Origin: Epiperipatus broadwayi
Taxonomy: Eukaryota > Onychophora > Udeonychophora > Euonychophora > Peripatidae
Assembly: GCA_028023455.1 (NCBI GenBank)
Contig: JAQFVV010000013.1
Span: 5,088,001 to 5,152,000 of the forward strand
Direction of reading: 5' to 3'
Length of the DNA stretch: 64,000 nt
In this document: positions 1-12,139 of the stretch, piece after piece
Numbering within the stretch: position 1 is the stretch's first letter
Layout: each line of letters opens with the position of its first letter
Position numbers and translations under genes: made by a program
Notes under the pieces: model-generated
What the model was told of the DNA's origin: nothing
Seen by the model: only the letters and a program-made list of their open reading frames with translations
The model's database searches: none

Positions 1-598
1 GCATCATAGTACAATGACCTTATCCAGAAAAGAAATAAACTATCAAAATCATAGTCCAAATAAAGACATGTTCTAAACAAAAAAGACAGCAATGGATTAT
101 TAAAAAATAATCACATCCTACCCTCATTAACTTGGAGAAGCAAAATATGGTTGTCAAAAAAAAACAAAAACACACACACACACACACAAATCATAATATG
201 ATTACAAACACATGTTAAACACATTAAATACATATATAAAAAAAATCAAAATTATAGAGCAAAAATATTTATACTGCACAATAGAGAGAAATCTAGGAGG
301 ACTATCAATTAAATAGAACTGGACCATATGGAAAAACTTGTAAATTGTATGACTTCCAACTTTAAAGACATCTCAAATAATCCACAACTTCCCTTCAAAA
401 GATATGTTATTTATGATATATGTATATAACCAATCAAATTGTTCAGATTTACATGCATTCCTTTAAAGCATATTATAAACCCAGAATTGCTGTTATTTTG
501 TGAAAAATGTTTCAGACCAATCTCTCTCATTATGCATATACTTCATTCAACAAACATTACCACATAAATTGGAGATTTGAAACAATCCCCAGAATGTT
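1..598. other. MED12 intron, no gene seen
   Basis: This is AT-rich intronic sequence with no coding or RNA feature I can support. It holds a short CA microsatellite near 171-188. Confidence 0.6.
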
Positions 599-679
599 CT
601 TTATAGATATAATAAACATCTCCACATCTCCCCAATTCTTTTCAAATTCATATAAATAAAGATATAATAAAAGACAAAT

Positions 680-732
680 GACCCCCAAGATGCATTTCAT
701 GCTGAACCTGCACTCATCAGTTGGCCCAGGTC
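680..732 (-). ncRNA. Hammerhead ribozyme, complete (unit 1)
   Basis: Read on the minus strand from 732, the parts are as follows. Stem I is GACC-TGGG-CCAA. The core CTGATGA is at 720-714. Stem II is GTGC-AGGTTCA-GCAT. GAA is at 698-696. The palindromic stem III ATGCAT is at 695-690 and C17 is at 689. The closing strand is TTGG-G-GGTC. CCAA pairs with TTGG and GACC with GGTC around an internal loop, as in type I hammerheads with loop contacts. Every conserved core position is present, and the cleavage triplet is AUC. Predicted cleavage is between 689 and 688. Confidence 0.87.
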
Positions 733-1087
733 ACTATCGCTCATATATCTCTCTATTATATGCAAAGAATTTATCTAGAGTAAATTGTTACATTTTCATT
801 TACCATTGTCAAACTCCCTCCACTCACAACTTTGACGCCATCCATTTCAGATAAATGCACTAATGATTATTACTAATCATTTTCGAAACTAGAGATTACC
901 ACTAGCACAAATATAAACTTTAAATCTCAGTTAAAGATTAATATATCTGATTTTTTAAAATTTACACACACGGAGTTATTCACCTTTCTCTGTCCCGTAT
1001 GTAATATCTTTATAGATATAATAAACATCTCCACACTTCCCAATTCTTTTCAAATTCATATACACAAAAATATAATAAAAGACAAAT

Positions 1088-1140
1088 GACCTCCAAGATG
1101 CATTTCGTGTTGAACCTGCACTCATCAGTTGGCCCATGTC
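1088..1140 (-). ncRNA. Hammerhead ribozyme, complete (unit 2)
   Basis: This has the same architecture as the copy 408 bp to its left. CTGATGA is at 1128-1122, stem II runs GTG...CAC, GAA is at 1106-1104, the palindromic ATGCAT is at 1103-1098 and C17 is at 1097. Stem I CCAA/TTGG is kept. Two changes in the stem II arm swap GCAT for ACAC-like pairing and leave a three-pair helix, and one outer stem I pair is lost. The core is unchanged, so activity is plausible. Confidence 0.84.
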
Positions 1141-1370
1141 ATTATCGCTCATATATATCTCTATTATATGCAAAGTATTTATCTAAAGTAAATTGTTACA
1201 TTTTCATTTACCATTGTCAAACTCCCTCCACTCACAACTTTGACACCATCCATTTCAGATAAATACACTAATGATTATTACTAATCATTTTCGAAACTAG
1301 AGATTATCTCTAGAACAGATAAACTTTAAACCTCAGTTAAAGATTAATATATCTGATTTTTTAAAATTTA

Positions 1371-2217
1371 TCTTTATGATAACATGTTTGATTATAAAGC
1401 TTGAATGTTTTACTAATTGTTATTACAATAGTTTTTTAATTAATAAATATTTTATTTGTATTAATAGTTATACATATATACATCAATTCTTTAATACACA
1501 AAGTGTTTATGATTGAAATACATAAGCAAAAATTTTAAATATTTCCAAGATGATCTGAACCATTTTTTATGACCCAATAACTAAGATCTTAAAATAAGTT
1601 TTGGAGCAGTGTGTGACAATTTCGATTGCTTATAGATATTTATCAGTGAATTAATTACACATGTATTCCTTTTATCATCATATTTCTGATCCTTTGGGTA
1701 TTTTAATATGGATATAAATTATCCTCATTTCCTATGAAATACGAATATTTAAAAATTTCTTAGTTAAATACTCTATATATGTATGACTGATATTAAAAAC
1801 ATTAATTTGGAAGCTTAAATATTTTATGATATTGATCATATATATATATTTAATTTTGAAGCTTTAAACTGATCATGATATGATTACGGCTTATAAATAT
1901 AAAATTCTGACTATTATTTCAATGTGGATATACCAAATCTTCAGCTTATTTGATGAGGATAAATTTGTTGCATGATATATAAATATAGTAAAAAAGATTG
2001 GCCTAGGGCATTTTTCATAAGATGATAAATCATTATTTATCATAAACTTTGGAGAAGTGCTTAACAAATCTATAAAATTTGACTGGATTACAAATATTTA
2101 TTAAGCATACTAATAAATTACTTACATATATATACACAGCTCAAATTCTCCTCAACAGAAGCATAGTGTTTTTCAAAATAATAATAAAGTTTCTTAAAAA
2201 ACAACTTAGGTAGATAT
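1371..2217. other. MED12 intron, no gene seen
   Basis: AT-rich sequence between the hammerhead repeat and the LTR element. I see no gene, terminal repeat or structured RNA in it. Confidence 0.55.
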
Positions 2218-3708
2218 TGTGCCGACTACATACAGTTGTAGTCACACATGTATGTATTTATTATTATTAATAACAATAATAAAGGAAAATTAGTTAAAGA
2301 GTAAAAGTGAAACAAACAAAGAAATTAAAAGAATTAGGTCATTGATATTTTTCAAAAGTAGAAGGGAAAAAATATATATAAAACTCGTGAAAGGGTTAAT
2401 AATTAGTTAAAAGGCTGTAAAGACTTTTATTTCTAAAAAAAAAAAAACAAGAAGGGGAAGGGGGGTGTATAATAAAATACGTCTCCTTTTCTCTTTAAAA
2501 TCACATTTGAAAAAAAAAAAGGTAAATAAAAGATATTAGAAACTCATTAGCAAATATAAGGTATTAGAAAGTTATGATATTTAAAACATTGTAAAAAGTT
2601 TAAATGTAAATTTTATTAAAATGTGAAACTTGTACAAAATTTTCATCATAGATCTGTGTAAGATAAAAAAATAAATGCGTGAAAGGACATATTGTTAATT
2701 AGTGGCATTCCAGTAAACAATAGCCGGATAATCTATAAATAAGGCAGATCTAGATTATTAATCAGTTGATTTTTGGATTTTCTGTTATCAGATTTGTCTA
2801 AAGAACTAAACAGGAGACTAGCATTTTTGAGCAATATTAAAGGGTGTATGTCTGTTAATATGTGTGGCTAATGGCCCTAAACGGGCGTTTGCTCGGTCTT
2901 TACCCATCTGAATTTGATTTCACCCATGAAAGAACATCTGCTGTCTTGCCTGATAAATAGATTGCCATTATTAACTGTGCTACGCTTGAAGAAAGGAATG
3001 AATACTGCTAAGAATGAGGAAAACCAGACAGAAGGAGACTAAACCAACTGCAATGAACCACACCAAAAATAACCCAGCCAGCCGGAGTGTTTAGTGAAGA
3101 ATCAACCGTCTCTGCAAAAGAAGTGGGTGCTTCTCACAGGACGGTCTATAAAGTGCTGGATATCTAATAACCTAGATAAACACTTTTCTATCAAATATGC
3201 ATGTATTGATTTATTTTATATCAAAAAGATACAGACTAGTTTAAAATTGCGCAATATTTAGTTTAAAAAAAAAAGGAAGAACTATTACTAGAGAAGTTAT
3301 TTTCTGTTACATAAAAAAACAATTACTTTATGCTGGACTTTTGCTAATTAGCTATTCTGCCATATAATTATATTATTTCAATGCCTATAGAATTGTTTGT
3401 TATTTTAGATATTTGAATTCATTATGCCATTTACTTGATATATATATTTTTTTTAATTAAACATTATTATTGCTAAAAAAAAAAGTAGTTGTCTTGCTTA
3501 ATTTTTTTTTCACCAAGTGACCGAATAACAGTAGCAAATTAAATCTAGGTCATTAAAACTTATTTGGTTAACTTTATATTTAAATAAAATAAGGGACAAG
3601 TAAATAAAAAATTTTATTCTAAAGAGAAGAAAAGTGTAATAAACAAAGAAGGAGAAGGGAGGCTATATACTCATATATTCTTCTGTTACCGTGATAATCT
3701 CTGAAAAT
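2218..3708 (+). repeat. 5' LTR of the gypsy-type element
   Basis: This is a direct repeat of 7029-8510, starting TGTGCCGAC and ending near ATAATCTC.GAAAA where the similarity stops. It carries small indels relative to its partner, including a patch at 2960-3060 that is longer here. Its length of about 1.5 kb is long for a gypsy LTR. Confidence 0.86.
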
Positions 3709-3730
3709 TTTTTTGTTGTGATGTAGCATA

Positions 3731-4600
3731 GAGGAACATTTTGGACATGTAGAGCGGTTGCTGGAGGAGTGTAAGAAAAAAGGGATAAGTATTAACTTGA
3801 ATAAAAGCCACATGATGACTACTGAAGCCAAATTTCTTGGTTATATTATTAGTGAAAAGGAACATTTTAACATGTAGAGCGGTTGCTGGAGGAGTGTAAG
3901 AAAAAAGGGATAAGGATTAACTTGAATAAAAGCCATATGATGACTACTGAAGCCAAATTTCTTGGTTATATTATCAGTGAAAAGGTAATATTACCCAACC
4001 CGAAAAAACACAAGCGATTCAGGAGATCTAATAAAAAACATTTTAAATCTTTTCTTGGGCTATGTAACTTTTATAATCGGTTTAATAGAGGGTTTTCACT
4101 AGACATAGAGCCATTATTACAGTTATTAAGAAAGGAAAGGCCATGGACGTGGAATGAACAGCATGAGCGTAGCTTCCAAAGAGTGAAGGAGGGATTCTTG
4201 GACGAGGTTATGTTGTCATATCCTGATTTTGGCAAGCCATTCTTTATACAAATGGATAGCAGTGGGTTTGGATTGGGAGCTATGCTGTTCCAGATACGAA
4301 AAGGAGGCCAGCATGGGGTTCTTTGTTTCGTTAGTCGCCTATTGAAAGGACCAGAAGTTAACTACACTGTAACGGAGAAAGAAGCCCTAGAGGTTGTTGT
4401 GGGTATTTAAGAAATTCTGGCTGCATTTGGTGGGCTCTGAAATAATAGTACTGACTGACCATAAGAGCCTCGAGTTTCTTAATCACAGCTTCTTGGCTAA
4501 TAGCAGGTTGATAAGATGGAGCTTGTTCCTGCAGGAATTTAATTATAAAGTGGTATACTGCCATGAGAAAGAAAATATTGTAGCAGACACCTTAAGCTGA
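3731..4600 (+). pseudogene. gypsy pol relic: RT thumb and RNase H
   Basis: The relic opens EEHFGHVERLLEECKKKGI, the thumb just after the usual YxDD box, followed by NLNKSHMMTTEAKFLGYIIS. This block is duplicated in tandem (126 bp, in frame, at 3734 and 3860) with a stop at the joint. RNase H follows with FIQMDSSGFGLGAML, NYTVTEKEALE, and, after a frameshift near 4400, VLTDHKSLEFL and NIVADTLS, so its acidic residues are visible. The palm with its catalytic aspartates is gone, so it cannot act as a polymerase. Confidence 0.88.
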
Positions 4601-4690
4601 TATCCAATAACTCAGGGTCAACACTTAAGCTGTGATGGAGTATACATAGCAGCGACTGAAATATGCAAACAAGGGACGATAGAATATAAC

Positions 4691-5819
4691 TTGCGGAAAT
4701 TAAAGGAGGCTCAAGAAAAGGACAGCGATTGCAAACAAATAATGAACTATCTACGGCATCAGCCCATTGCAGAGTTTAAAGGGAACTCATTATGGAAGGT
4801 CAGGAATCACTTCTCCTTAAAAGGGGGTCTCCTACAATGGACGTTCAAGAGAAAGAAACAGACGCACATCATTCTTCCAGCCGCCAAGAGGAAACAGATA
4901 ATCGAATATGTACATGAAACATTTGGTCATCATTGGTTTTATTGGCCAGAAACATTTGGTCATCATTGGTTTTATTGGCCAGGAATGTATGCCAATATGG
5001 TCAACGTCATTAGCACATGCACCGTGTATGTAAAAACTAAACTGCCCAATACATCTGGAGTAGGACAAATGCAATCCATATATGCCCAACAACCAAATAA
5101 CTTAACAGCAATAGACTTTTATGGGCCAATACCTCCCTTCAATAAAATGAAATACTTCCTAGTCACTTATGATGTATTTTCGAAGCTAGTAGCGGCATAC
5201 CCAGTAACCCAAGCTAACGCGAAGCACACCATTCAGGTGTTAGAGCAGCAGCACTTTAGAGCCATAGGAATTCCGGATAAAATCCTATCGGATCATGGGA
5301 TGCCGTTTATAACCGGCAAATGGAAGAAATGGACCCGAAACACAGAATAAAACACATACTGACATCAATTCGTAACTCTCAGTCAAATCCGTATGAACGG
5401 AACATGAAAGAGTTGGGGCATTTATATACATGACGACCATCGGTGGGTGGAAGAAACTACACGAATAGTAAACATGATAAACAGGTCAAAAAACGAGTCC
5501 ACAAGATTACAACCTGTTAGATTACATTTTGGGAGAAATATTCCGTGCCCATTCGAGATCAGGCTACCAGTAGAAACGAAATCCATAAACAGAAGAATAG
5601 CACTGAGCAAGCACTCAACCGGTTGAAAAAATGGAGGAGTTAAAAAAACAGAGACAAGGGGGATCTAAAAGCATCTTCAGGATAGGAGATGAGGTCATGG
5701 TGAGAGTGCAGCCTGTAAGTCTTCCTGAAAAACACATATATAAGAAATTTCAACCGATTTATGAGGGCCCATACGTAATTAAACAAATGTACGGGAATAA
5801 CGCATTTGTAATAGCATGA
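4691..5819 (+). pseudogene. gypsy pol relic: integrase
   Basis: This is a zinc-binding HHCC region with a 33-bp in-frame tandem duplication (4916 and 4949) that repeats ETFGHHWFYWP. The second cysteine of the CxxC pair is replaced (STCTVYVKTK). The core keeps the first aspartate (AIDFYGP), the second (ILSDHGMPF) and, after a stop at 5350 and a frame change, the glutamate in NPYERNMKEL near 5395. A last open piece (5631-5819) ends with the GPY/F-type YEGPYVIKQMYGNNAF. Family and order are clear. The gene is dead. Confidence 0.9.
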
Positions 5820-7028
5820 GGACTGAGAAAAGGAGAACGTATAACGCTTGTTCGCTAAGGTTAGTGAAGAGGGGAAAACAGCCTCCGGATATAAACTAAC
5901 TTAAAAGGAAATATAATCGGACGGATCTGTCAGCTCGACCAAATGTTAATGGCCTTGGATTTCGAATAAGGAAGACTATGTAAAAGTTAATGTAAATAAA
6001 AGAAAATTTTAAGAGGGAGAAAGTAATGGAAATAGTAAGAGATTACTAAATGTGTAATGCGTGAAGCAAAATGAAGTCATGTGAAACAAATCAAGCTGTA
6101 ATCTGTAATGGTGGACTCCTAGCTCGTAAGTCGGTCAAACACATCTGAGCATGACATTAAATAAAATAGAAACCACGATTAAAGTGCATTGACTATATCC
6201 ACCATTAGTATAATAAAAACCTTCTCATAAGACTGCCATTATGATAGCTGAAATAATTAAATTTAAATGAAACGATCTGTAAGTCTGGAAACGCAGCTAG
6301 AAAGAATAAATTAATGAAAAAAAAAGGAAGGAACAATAATCATCCAAGCTTATTAAATAGATAATTAATATGTAATAAAAGTAAAATAAATGAATAATAG
6401 TAGTAATGATTAAATGGTAAGTGTTGAGGATGGATGGATGAGGTTATGGATTGAGGCATATGTATGTGTGTATATGGCATTGTATATGGATCATATTTTG
6501 AGTTTGATTAAGCCGTTTTTTTTCCTTTAAAAAAAAAAAAAACTATAGATATACGGGTGAGTATGTGCGTTAAGCTTTCTCTTATAATAATGTGATGTCA
6601 GTAAGAATCCTGGGCTCATTATCTTTGCTGGACGAAAAATTCCCAGTTTATTAGGAATTATATTAATAATTACATCAAGAATCAAGAATTTAAAGAATTT
6701 GGTTTTTTGTGTTGCATAAGTTGAACGGACAGCAGAAGGATTTTGAACCCTGTACTAATGTCGGTGTGTATTAAAGTCTACTCATGCTGTAGTCTCGACT
6801 TAGATTGGAGTGAATAGGGTAGTTTTTGCCTAGTTGTCTCTCTGTGACTATCTCACCATCATCTAAAAGGAAAAAACAAAAACAAAATACATTTGTACCA
6901 TGGGCATTATTGCAAGTAACATCTTTCTTTAACCACAACGGTAGAAATCTAAAGGTTAAGAATTAAAATGGCCTTCACCTCAGAAGAATATTACACTCGA
7001 TTTTAATTCTCAAAACAGAGCGGTGTAA
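5820..7028. other. 3' internal region of the gypsy element, no ORF
   Basis: This segment lies between the end of integrase and the 3' LTR. I see no env-like or other reading frame and no clear polypurine tract directly before the LTR. Confidence 0.5.
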
Positions 7029-8510
7029 TGTGCCGACTACATATGGTTGTAGTCACACATGTATGTATTTATTATTATTAATAATAATAATAAAGGGAAA
7101 TTATTATTATTAATAATAATAATAAAGGGAAATTAGTTAAAGGGTAAAAGTGAAACAAACAAAAAAATTAAAAGAATTAGGTCATTGATATTTTTCAAAA
7201 GTAGAAGGGAAAAAATATATATAAAACTCGTGAAAGGGTTAATAATTAGTTGAAAATTAGTTAAAAAGCTGTAAAAACTTTTATTTCTAAAAAAAAAAGA
7301 AAAAAGGGGAAGGGGTGTGTGTATCAAAATACGTCTCTGTTTCTCTTTGAAATCACTTATTTGGAAAAAAAAAAAAAAAAGGTAAATAAAAGATATTAGA
7401 AACTCATAAGCAAATAAAAGATATTAGAAAGTTATGACATTTAAAACATTGTAAAAAGTTTAAATATAAATTTTATTAAAATGTGAAACTTGTACAAAAT
7501 TTTCATCATAGATCTGTATAAGATAAAAAAATAAATGTGTGAAAGGACATATTATTAATTAGTGGCATTCTAGTAAACAATAGCTGGCAAATCTATAAAT
7601 AAGGCAGATTGAGATTATTAATCAGTTGATTTTTGGATTTTCTGTTATCAGATTTGTCTAAAGAATTAAATGTGAGACTAGCATTTCTGACCAATATTAG
7701 CGGGTGCATGTCTGTTAATATGCTTGGCTATAAAAGAGGGGTTGGTCGGTCTTTACCCATCTGAATTCGAACTCACCCATGAAAGAACATCTGCTGTCTT
7801 GCCTGATAAATAGATTGCCGTTATTAACCGTGCTATCCCTAAAGAAATAAATAAATTCTGGACCACACCAAAAATAATCCAGGCAGCCGGAGTATCTAGT
7901 GAAGAATCAACTGTCTCTGCAAAAAAAAGTGGGTGCTTCCCACAGGATGGTCTATAGAGTGCTGGATGTCTAATAACCTAGGTAAACATTTTTCTATCAA
8001 ACATGTATATGTTGATTTATTTTATATCAAAAAGTTACAGACTAGTTTAAAATTGCACAATATTTAGATTTAAAAAAAAAAGAACTATTACTAGAGAAGT
8101 TATTTTTTGTTAGATAAAAGAACAATTACTTTACACTGGACTTTTGCTAATTAGCTATTCTGCCATATAATCATATTATTTCAATGCTTATAGATTTGTT
8201 TGTTATTTTAAATATTTGAATTCATTATGCCATTTAACTTGATAATTTTTTTTTTTTAATTAAACATTATTATTGATATATAAAAAAATAGGGGTCTTGC
8301 TTAATTCTTTTTTCACCAAGCAAACGAATAACAGTAGCAAATTAAATCTAGATCATTAAAACTTATGTGGTTAACTTTATATTTAAATAAAATAAGGGAC
8401 AAATAAATAAAAAATTTTATTCTAAAGAGAAGAAAAGTGGAATAAATAAAGGAGGAGGAGGGGGGCTATATACTCATATATTCTTCTGTTACCATGATAA
8501 TCTCAGAAAA
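7029..8510 (+). repeat. 3' LTR of the gypsy-type element
   Basis: This is the partner of 2218-3708. A roughly 33-bp TTATTA/AATAAT-rich tandem duplication near 7068-7133 and a short duplication near 7243-7262 are found only in this copy. Many substitutions separate the two LTRs, so the insertion is not recent. Confidence 0.86.
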
Positions 8511-8870
8511 AAAATTATAAATATTTCAAGCACTGGATGTCTAATAAAGCATTCCTTACGAATACTTTTGCCCAGCAGCCGAGGGCGTCTGACGGGGAAA
8601 TATAACATTGGAATAATATGTGCATATTTTTTCAGTGTTCTGTCAGGAATATAGACTTTTTAAAAAGTTAATTAGGTTTGTATTTGCTTCTTGCTTGGGG
8701 TAACAGTAAGTATAATCAACCTCATTTCAAACGCTAAATTGTTACAAATGTACTGAAACTGTTACATTATATTATAACCCTCTACTAATTATAAAAACAT
8801 TTTATTAATTACCAAGTGTAAAGTCATTTTACAATTAGGTGGGTGGAAATGACATTAAGTTTATACAAAT
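8511..8870. other. MED12 intron, no gene seen
   Basis: Sequence between the LTR element and the 218-bp tandem repeat. A 14-base string (CTGGATGTCTAATA) at about 8533 also occurs inside both LTRs, so part of this may be retroelement-derived. Confidence 0.4.
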
Positions 8871-9309
8871 AATTAATTTGTTGATAATCAGATTAACTAA
8901 TTAGAAGATTGATATATGTTGCCTAGCCAGAATATTGTCTTTTATTACAATCCCTTTTTAAGACTAATTATTGTAGTTTGCAATTGATCAGTAAGCTGCA
9001 GACCATAAGGAAGTTTAGAGCTAATCTACAATCAATAGATGGAAGTATAAAATCGATCCATGATGAAAACGAATTTTATAGACAAGGCAATTAATTTGTT
9101 GATAATCAGATCGGTTAATTAGAAAATTGATATCATATGTTGCCTACCCAAAATATTATTTTTTATTTTATTATAATCCCTTTTTAAGGCTAATTAGTTG
9201 TAATTGGTCAGTAAGCTGCAGACCATAAGAAAGTTTGGAGCTAATCTACAATCAATAGATAGAGGTATAAAATCGAACCATGATGAAAATGAATTTTATA
9301 GATAAGGCA
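8871..9309 (+). repeat. Tandem repeat, two units of about 218 bp
   Basis: The unit beginning AATTAATTTGTTGATAATCA at 8871 recurs at 9089. Both copies contain AAGCTGCAGACCATAAG and end near GAATTTTATAGA. The pair leads straight into a TATA box. Repeated blocks upstream of a TATA box resemble the U3 enhancers of an LTR, but I found no matching terminus. Confidence 0.75.
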
Positions 9310-9320
9310 GCTCGGTGGAC

Positions 9321-9329
9321 TATAAAAAG
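9321..9329 (+). promoter_or_regulatory. TATA-like box after the tandem repeat
   Basis: TATAAAAAG sits directly downstream of the 218-bp tandem repeat and is followed by pyrimidine-rich sequence (9330-9400). Position suggests a pol II promoter of an unrecognised retroelement. No convincing ORF follows. Confidence 0.35.
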
Positions 9330-12139
9330 CAATCTCTCAGGAGATCTTTACTCTCAATCAATCATTAATTCTTCTTTTCTCTTTGTTCTGCATTCTTCAT
9401 CATCGAAATCACTGTTAAAAATATTATTATAATAGTTTATCGCATCATAAAAGAATACAGAAGCACACTGCCCGCTCCACTCTAGCCAAGCCAGCGAAAT
9501 TTGAGAAGTCCATCATGAAATGCAGAAAAGATACAGTAAAATATTGCAAAACTATTCCATTGCTTATTGTGTCTAATTACATGCAAACTGTATGAGACCT
9601 AAATTCCTAAGTGTTCTATAGCTTTGGGGAAGAGATCAGCCATAAGTCAACAAGACAAATACCATCATATGCTGCCCATTAAATAAAATAGAAGAATCAA
9701 AATCAACAGAAGCACATATTAGTGGAGGCTGTTTCAATCAGCAAGAATGATTTCAGAGAAGCTTCACAGAATGGCACTAGACATAGCTATGTTTATACCA
9801 ACTGTTCCACAAAAAGCTGCAGGTATCTGAATTCATATCATAAACTAATGAAGATGAAAGAGGGTAATTTGTATAAACTTTAATTAAATGCTATTATAAT
9901 TTTATTTCAGTAACACAAGATATTTAATCTTCTATGTATGTATATTTAGTTTATATTGAAATTTTTGTATCGATTGTTGAAATGTATTTAGTATAGATAT
10001 ATTTATGTTTAGAGATCAGAATGGCGATGGATCGTCTAATCTTATTATTTCAGTTTATTAGACATATCATGGTTCAGCTATTATTGTAACATTAGCCAAT
10101 CATCGCAAAACCTTGCTATTCACTAAAGAATCCTCTAGTATTATTTTAGTCATTTGTTTTGAAGAAGGGTATAAATAATGATTATTTCCACTAGTCTGAA
10201 TTATATTATGTGTCAGCATAATAATTTAATCTTTAATCTAAATATTGCAGATATTAACGGCCTCTGGATAGAGTAAAGGCTGCATAGACAGATAGAATAA
10301 ATTAAGAAAGATTATCAAAATGCTTGTAAAGGTTTAGGATAGGCAGGCATGGGAGATGATATTTGTGTGGCAAATAGCAAAATATTAAATTTTCTTTAAG
10401 CACTGTCTTAAGCTTATGTGCTATTATTTCATGTTGTTTTATATAGTGTATAGATTACGGTAGTAACAATGCTTTACCAAAACCCATTATGGATATGTGA
10501 ACATTATTTAGATAGATGTTTCATTTCTACCGAATACTGTATATTATGTATCTTTGATTGTCCAGAAACAAGTGTAAAACAGAAGTGTTTCCTGCTTCTT
10601 GCACTTAAGCGGATTATTTTTGTTATTTAACAAATAGACGTCCATTCCTATCTTACTAAGTCTCAATCACTAAGGCCGTAGATGTATGATTCCTGCCCGG
10701 GCATTTGATGATATTTATTCTATTATTAAATAAGACTTTAAAGAACTTCTGGCATGACATGTATTTCCATTATAATTCAAATAGTCACTTGCATCTGCAC
10801 AATCTAGTTGCTAAGTATTAGATTCTAATCACTATAGCCTGAAATGATTTATATTAGTGTTGGCCTCCTAATAGTATATTTTATACAAAGAATTTTTTTT
10901 TAGCATATTCTTAAGTTTGTGAATGAAGTTGATAATTCTTGGAACTGGGTTAGAATCGATTGTATATTAATATGTATTATTATTTACAGTTGGTCTGTGC
11001 AGCAAATCTATATATCCACGAATAATTAAGACTCACAGATCCATATATCATCAGTGTAAAATGTCAGATAATAATCCTACTGAAGTGATGAAAATGCCTG
11101 ATGGATTTTGCTATGGGCTTGATATGGGAAAATAAAATTAATACAACTGTAGATCATTAAGTGCCACTATCCTGAATTTGAACCCTGGGTAAAACACCAA
11201 TACACTGATGTTACCAGAGGATTTTCTGATAATTATGTTAATATTTATTTGGTAATTATGTATATATGTAAATAAATCTTAACCTCTCATTATTCTAACA
11301 ATTCTCTTTTACTGCAGTCAATAATGATAATTAAAATGTGGTAAGTCTTATTATACCTGATTGAGTTAGCAAGATATAAAAAGAAAGTTTTGATCATGTA
11401 ATATCGGAATGTGGAGTAGCGTTCAGATTACCATTGGGTGACTTGCATGTGTTAGTTGTCCATTTTTGATTTTTACAATATATATATATGTTTTAATTAA
11501 ACTGTTATTTAAAAAAATAAAAATACCACATGATTCATCACCAAATACAATTTAGACGGTCAGAAATTAATCTTTATAATTTTTCTTAAAACAATAATTA
11601 CAATATCAATTTGTAAAAAATTGAAACCAAAAATTCTTTTAGATTCAGTGTAATTAATTTTCTATTTTTTTTTTTTTTGCAATAAATTGGACAACAAAAC
11701 AAATATTTGAAAATAAAGAATAATTTAATTAATTTGTAATAAACATGCACAGCTAAATTTACGATGTTTATATATAAAAATTATTATCACAATTTTTCCC
11801 CCTCAGAATTTTCTAGTAATATATTTATATATATATATATCAATCACATCACAGAACATTCTCATTCTAATGTGTTACTCAGACTTATTTGCAAGCAGAC
11901 TCACAATGAATCATTTTAATAAACTTGCAAATATAATTTTACTTTTCATTTACCAATGCCCATTCATAATATACATATATATATTCACACATATTTATAT
12001 ATTTTCAAATGCAATTAAATTAAAACATAAATCCTCGCAATTTCACTAATTGCAAAGTAAAGAGAAGATGCAGATTCGTTTATTAGACATCTCCGTCTAT
12101 ATTTAACAAATTTAAAAATGCTTCATCAAATTATATTAC
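9330..12139. other. MED12 intron, no gene seen
   Basis: I searched this stretch on the minus strand for the next MED12 exon and found none. There is no transposon domain. TA-rich microsatellite runs occur near 11480 and 11830. Confidence 0.55.

Larger units (their letters stand above)
599..1370 (-). repeat. Retrozyme-like tandem repeat, about 1.9 units of 408 bp, each with a hammerhead ribozyme
   Basis: The segment from 599 is repeated from about 1007 with only scattered substitutions. It is homologous to the end of the second copy near 1370, and the last roughly 45 bp of unit one (968-1006) have no partner. The two hammerheads lie exactly 408 bp apart, so self-cleavage of a minus-strand transcript would release a 408-nt monomer. 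Dimeric or tandem units of a few hundred base pairs that each carry a small-stem-III hammerhead are the known layout of animal retrozymes, which are non-autonomous circular-RNA retroelements. No protein is encoded. Confidence 0.8.
2218..8510 (+). mobile_element. Ty3/gypsy-type LTR retrotransposon, internally deleted
   Basis: Two direct repeats of about 1.5 kb, both opening TGTGCCGACTACATA, flank an internal region with plus-strand pol relics. In order these are the RT thumb, RNase H and an integrase with zinc finger, DDE core and GPY/F tail. No gag, protease or RT palm (YxDD) is present: the 5' LTR is followed within about 25 bp by the RT thumb. Stops and frameshifts break every reading frame. 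I could not settle the right-hand LTR terminus or a target duplication. Confidence 0.88.

Noticed and set aside
599-1370. Tandem repeats as a CRISPR array or simple satellite
   Set aside because: The window is clearly eukaryotic, with a 408-bp unit, two copies and internal ribozyme structure. This is not CRISPR or an ordinary satellite.
4832-5092. Minus-strand ORF in the gypsy element
   Set aside because: It is the antisense of the integrase zinc-finger region. No independent evidence.
9060-9085. ATGATGAAAACGAA resembling a hammerhead core
   Set aside because: There is no room for stem II between the two core segments, and stem I does not pair.
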